Positions 61,850 through 64,000 of a stretch of DNA of 64,000 nt are shown piece by piece. A program made the translations under genes and the position numbers. The notes under the pieces are model-generated. The model made no database searches and was not told the origin of the DNA. It was given only the letters and a program-made list of their open reading frames with translations. The stretch is from the NCBI RefSeq assembly GCF_945906775.1, contig NZ_CAMDRE010000003.1, forward strand, positions 62,001 to 126,000. The letters run 5' to 3'. Each line of letters opens with the position of its first letter. Position 1 is the stretch's first letter. The DNA comes from Citrobacter sp. Marseille-Q6884 (GTDB lineage: Bacteria > Pseudomonadota > Gammaproteobacteria > Enterobacterales > Enterobacteriaceae).

Positions 61850-62140
61850 TGTTGGGTCGCCTGATAGCCGGGCTGGTGGCAGCCGCAACCCTTAGTCAGT
61901 ACTTCGGGATCGTAGTTCCGAAAAGCCACAACAGTCTCCACAGCGTTTTGGGGGTGTTAACCCCCATACGCTTTGAGACTTTGCCCTAGCGGGCCGCGAA
62001 TTCGCCTAATCGCCCCGTGAGGGCTCTATTCGAATTTACATGCCGTGCCTGCTTCGCTTGAGAGCGAAGCTTTTGGACGGCGATTGCCCGCGTGGCGGGC
62101 AGACATTTTTACGTGCGCATTGCGCACGATTTTCTTCGGT
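61850..62140. other. Hairpin-rich non-coding segment, possible structured RNA
   Basis: The stretch has no supported gene, but many short palindromes: GGGGGTGTTAACCCCC (61,950-61,965), GCTTCGCT-TGAG-AGCGAAGC followed by TTTT (62,051-62,074), TGCCCGC-GTG-GCGGGCA (62,085-62,101) and CGTGCGCA-T-TGCGCACG (62,112-62,128). Three perfect stems in under 80 bp are unusual. It could be a small RNA, an attenuator or a protein-binding region. Confidence 0.45.
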
Positions 62141-62226
62141 TACATTACAGGGCTGGCTGGGGATTGGCTTATTGCAATATTCTACAACGAAGCTGGGAAC
62201 GGCTGGCTGGAACGCGAAGATTTAAA

Positions 62227-62493
62227 TCATACTCTATATCGACTGATATCAACGACGGTATCAGCGGGGTCTGTTGCCAGCTTACAGGTCACTTGACCTT
62301 CCTGATCCAGCATCAGTGTCGCGGTTAACGGTTCATTTTGAGCATCGATTACAGTGACATTCACGCGTAACCGTGTTGGAAGCATCATCAGAATTCGCGT
62401 AGGGCTCTCTGATAATGACACGTTTCTGGCTTGCAGAACCGCTAAAACACTCTTCATTAACTCTGCTTGGTCGATCATATAGTCACATGCCAC
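62227..62493 (-). CDS. Hypothetical protein
   Basis: An 88-residue frame with a GTG start; the ATG at 62,478 (MIDQAELMKSVLAVLQ) may be the true one. The product is predicted alpha-beta, soluble. No good ribosome site is seen, so the call is tentative. The function is unknown. Confidence 0.45.
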   Translation of the reverse strand: MACDYMIDQAELMKSVLAVLQARNVSLSESPTRILMMLPTRLRVNVTVIDAQNEPLTATLMLDQEGQVTCKLATDPADTVVDISRYRV

Positions 62494-62899
62494 TGGATGT
62501 ATTGGGATGAAATCGTGCCTACCGCAGGGCTACACGAAAGATATAAATCAGTATGACATGCGGGCCGGACTCAAACCATCAATTACTGGAACCAGTCCGA
62601 AGATAGCGCTCTGGTTTTTATGCTGTTGAATTTACATAGTTGTTATTTAGTGAATTATTCGTACCTTATCATTCACTGATATCACTTAAATTCAAAGTGA
62701 ACAGGAGAGGATTGGATTAAAAGTCCATAAAATGTGAATTAAAAGTGCGCTAGGAAATGCGATAAACTGATTGATTTGTTTTGATATGGTTTTTATGTGA
62801 ATTATCGGTGAGTTACTTGTGTGCTACTTATCTCCATGCTGCTATGCCTTTCCAATAAATAGATTGGATAGGGCAGGGAGATGGAAGAGGGGAGAGGGC
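62494..62899. other. AT-rich gap without a visible gene
   Basis: About 400 bp, AT-rich, with no credible frame, strong terminator or repeat. The right part is immediately downstream of the HNH gene at 62,900. Confidence 0.4.
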
Positions 62900-63742
62900 T
62901 TACTCCGCAGGTGATTTCACTTTAAATTCAAGCCATCTTGCCCCGAGCCTGTTTTTATCCAGATTGTAGAACAACGGTTTTATACAGACCCCTTCATACT
63001 CAGGGAACTCTATACCGCTGGCGAAGTGAATCTGTAGTGTATCAGGATCAATACCCATCATGTTTGTGTCAAACAGCCTGTGGAATGTTGGTGATAGCAA
63101 AATGCCGTTACTGGCGTTATAGCAGCCTGCTACGGATGTTGGTTCAATATGTGCTGCCTCCAGCACACCGTTGAGGTGTTTGCCCGATACCGCGCACAGG
63201 CTTCCGAAATTCTTATCCACCAACTCACGGAACTGAGACTGGACATGCACATCGCGAACGCTAACCTCTCGGCGGAAGCTCGGGGAGCGCATACGGATAT
63301 CTGCATGGGGGAGGTGACCGCGTGGTAATGGCAATACAGCCGGTTGCTCATCCATTACTGGATTCTGCTCCTCGCAGTAGGTGTCCACGGACTCAATCAA
63401 ACGGGATGTGTCATTACCAAATCGGCGAGTGAACCAGAGCCTGAAGTGAGCCAACCGTGATGCCGGAATTTTGTTACGTGCGTACTCCTGAGCATTCTCC
63501 TTTTCGATTTCAGTATTTAGTAAAGCCAGACGGGCCTGAGAAGCACGAATTTCTTCCTGGACTCTGAGATATCCTGCCAGTAGACAAACTTTGGATTCCT
63601 GATGTTCAGGCCGTCGCGGATAACCAGATCCTGTTTCAACCACGCCAAAGGCTTTGTACCGGAACATTCGGGGAAAAAGCGTTAATGCCACCCGGTTGTT
63701 ACGACGAACGAGGGAACGAATCAGATTGGTTATCTTCCTCAT
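62900..63742 (-). CDS. HNH endonuclease-like protein, third of three
   Basis: A 280-residue protein with a basic N-terminus and a helical middle. The C-terminal HNH domain reads CAVSGKHLNGVLEAAHIEPT, then CYNASNGILLSPTFHRLFDTN, which matches restriction-type HNH nucleases more than the other two copies do. It overlaps the upstream gene by 44 bp in another frame. The target is unknown. Confidence 0.72.
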   Translation of the reverse strand: MRKITNLIRSLVRRNNRVALTLFPRMFRYKAFGVVETGSGYPRRPEHQESKVCLLAGYLRVQEEIRASQARLALLNTEIEKENAQEYARNKIPASRLAHFRLWFTRRFGNDTSRLIESVDTYCEEQNPVMDEQPAVLPLPRGHLPHADIRMRSPSFRREVSVRDVHVQSQFRELVDKNFGSLCAVSGKHLNGVLEAAHIEPTSVAGCYNASNGILLSPTFHRLFDTNMMGIDPDTLQIHFASGIEFPEYEGVCIKPLFYNLDKNRLGARWLEFKVKSPAE

Positions 63743-64000
63743 GTTCTGAATAGTGCGGGGAGAAAAGAACGCGGCGTATTACCTCTGCTCTATCTATTCC
63801 CGACATTATCCCTCTGCGAATGACACCACGGAGGTGAGCATTATGTCTTGCCCCGCTTACTAGGCCGAACTCACGGGACAAACTGACATACTCTTTCAGG
63901 AGGTGATGCTTAGGGTCGGTAAACGCCTCTGGAGGAATCACCTGATATGCAACTGACGAAAGTATACGGAAAGTCAGTTCAGATGCTGTCCAGCCCTCAC
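63699..64000 (-). CDS. Hypothetical protein, N-terminus outside window
   Basis: The frame is open through the right window edge (GWTASELTFRILSSVAYQVI before the internal GTG at 63,941), so the start lies beyond base 64,000. The visible 100 residues are basic and helical. The gene overlaps the next gene's start by 44 bp, suggesting coupling. The family is unknown. Confidence 0.5.
   Translation of the reverse strand, partial: EGWTASELTFRILSSVAYQVIPPEAFTDPKHHLLKEYVSLSREFGLVSGARHNAHLRGVIRRGIMSGIDRAEVIRRVLFSPHYSEHEEDNQSDSFPRSS

Overview
The window reads as part of a large, low-copy, multireplicon plasmid from an enterobacterium, most likely Klebsiella, Enterobacter or a relative. The evidence is IS26, IS5-type and IS1 elements, a Klebsiella-like Tn3 mosaic, two Rep_3-type initiators with iterons, and a type Ia parAB locus with a tandem-repeat centromere. 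The second initiator resembles IncFIB RepB and the other may be an IncHI1B-like initiator. Replicon naming is from memory of the families and was not searched.

Bases 1-23,300 are an accessory mosaic. An IS5-group element runs off the left edge. A complete phosphite uptake and oxidation cassette (ptxA-B-C-D plus a LysR regulator) follows, bracketed by two divergent, outwardly truncated copies of one IS5-family element. Next come a partial IS26, a Tn3-family tnpA fragment, a complete IS26 and a second tnpA fragment whose terminal repeat cuts a VIT-type transporter gene. That gene lies beside a cytochrome b561-like protein, a cytochrome b562-like protein and a CDF cation exporter, which together look like a metal (probably iron) handling island. 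IS3, IS110 and IS903 relics and another IS26 lead to an AT-rich operon of a beheaded resolvase, a SIR2-domain NADase and a HerA-type ATPase (the known SIR2-HerA anti-phage arrangement). A degenerate Tn3-type terminal repeat closes this unit at about 21,115.

Bases 23,300-64,000 are plasmid backbone, nearly all transcribed on the minus strand. They hold three HNH endonuclease-like genes with unrelated N-terminal parts, a non-coding GC-rich segment with repeated hairpin-plus-tag units (25.1-25.85 kb), and two replicons. The first replicon is rep at 30,246-31,112 with 18-bp iterons. The second is rep at 32,859-33,977, with two five-copy 21-bp iteron clusters upstream and a 1.45-kb field of about 34 iterons in both orientations downstream. 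An IS1 splits a small gene. Farther on are a small HTH protein with its own operators, an unknown 1125-residue protein, a PP-loop (DndC/PAPS-reductase-like) ATPase, a plasmid copy of the replicative helicase DnaB, a ParB-like protein, a HEXXH metallopeptidase, an AAA+ ATPase and parAB with six 56-bp repeats.

The most unusual signal is a promoter class shared by about a dozen backbone operons on the minus strand: a TTCGTCA(C/G)CTG block at the -35 position, exactly 17 bp from a TA-rich -10 hexamer and usually 40-100 bp before a start codon. It suggests that the helicase, ParB-like, PP-loop, AAA+ and many unknown genes are controlled as one plasmid regulon. Nothing here was checked by database search.
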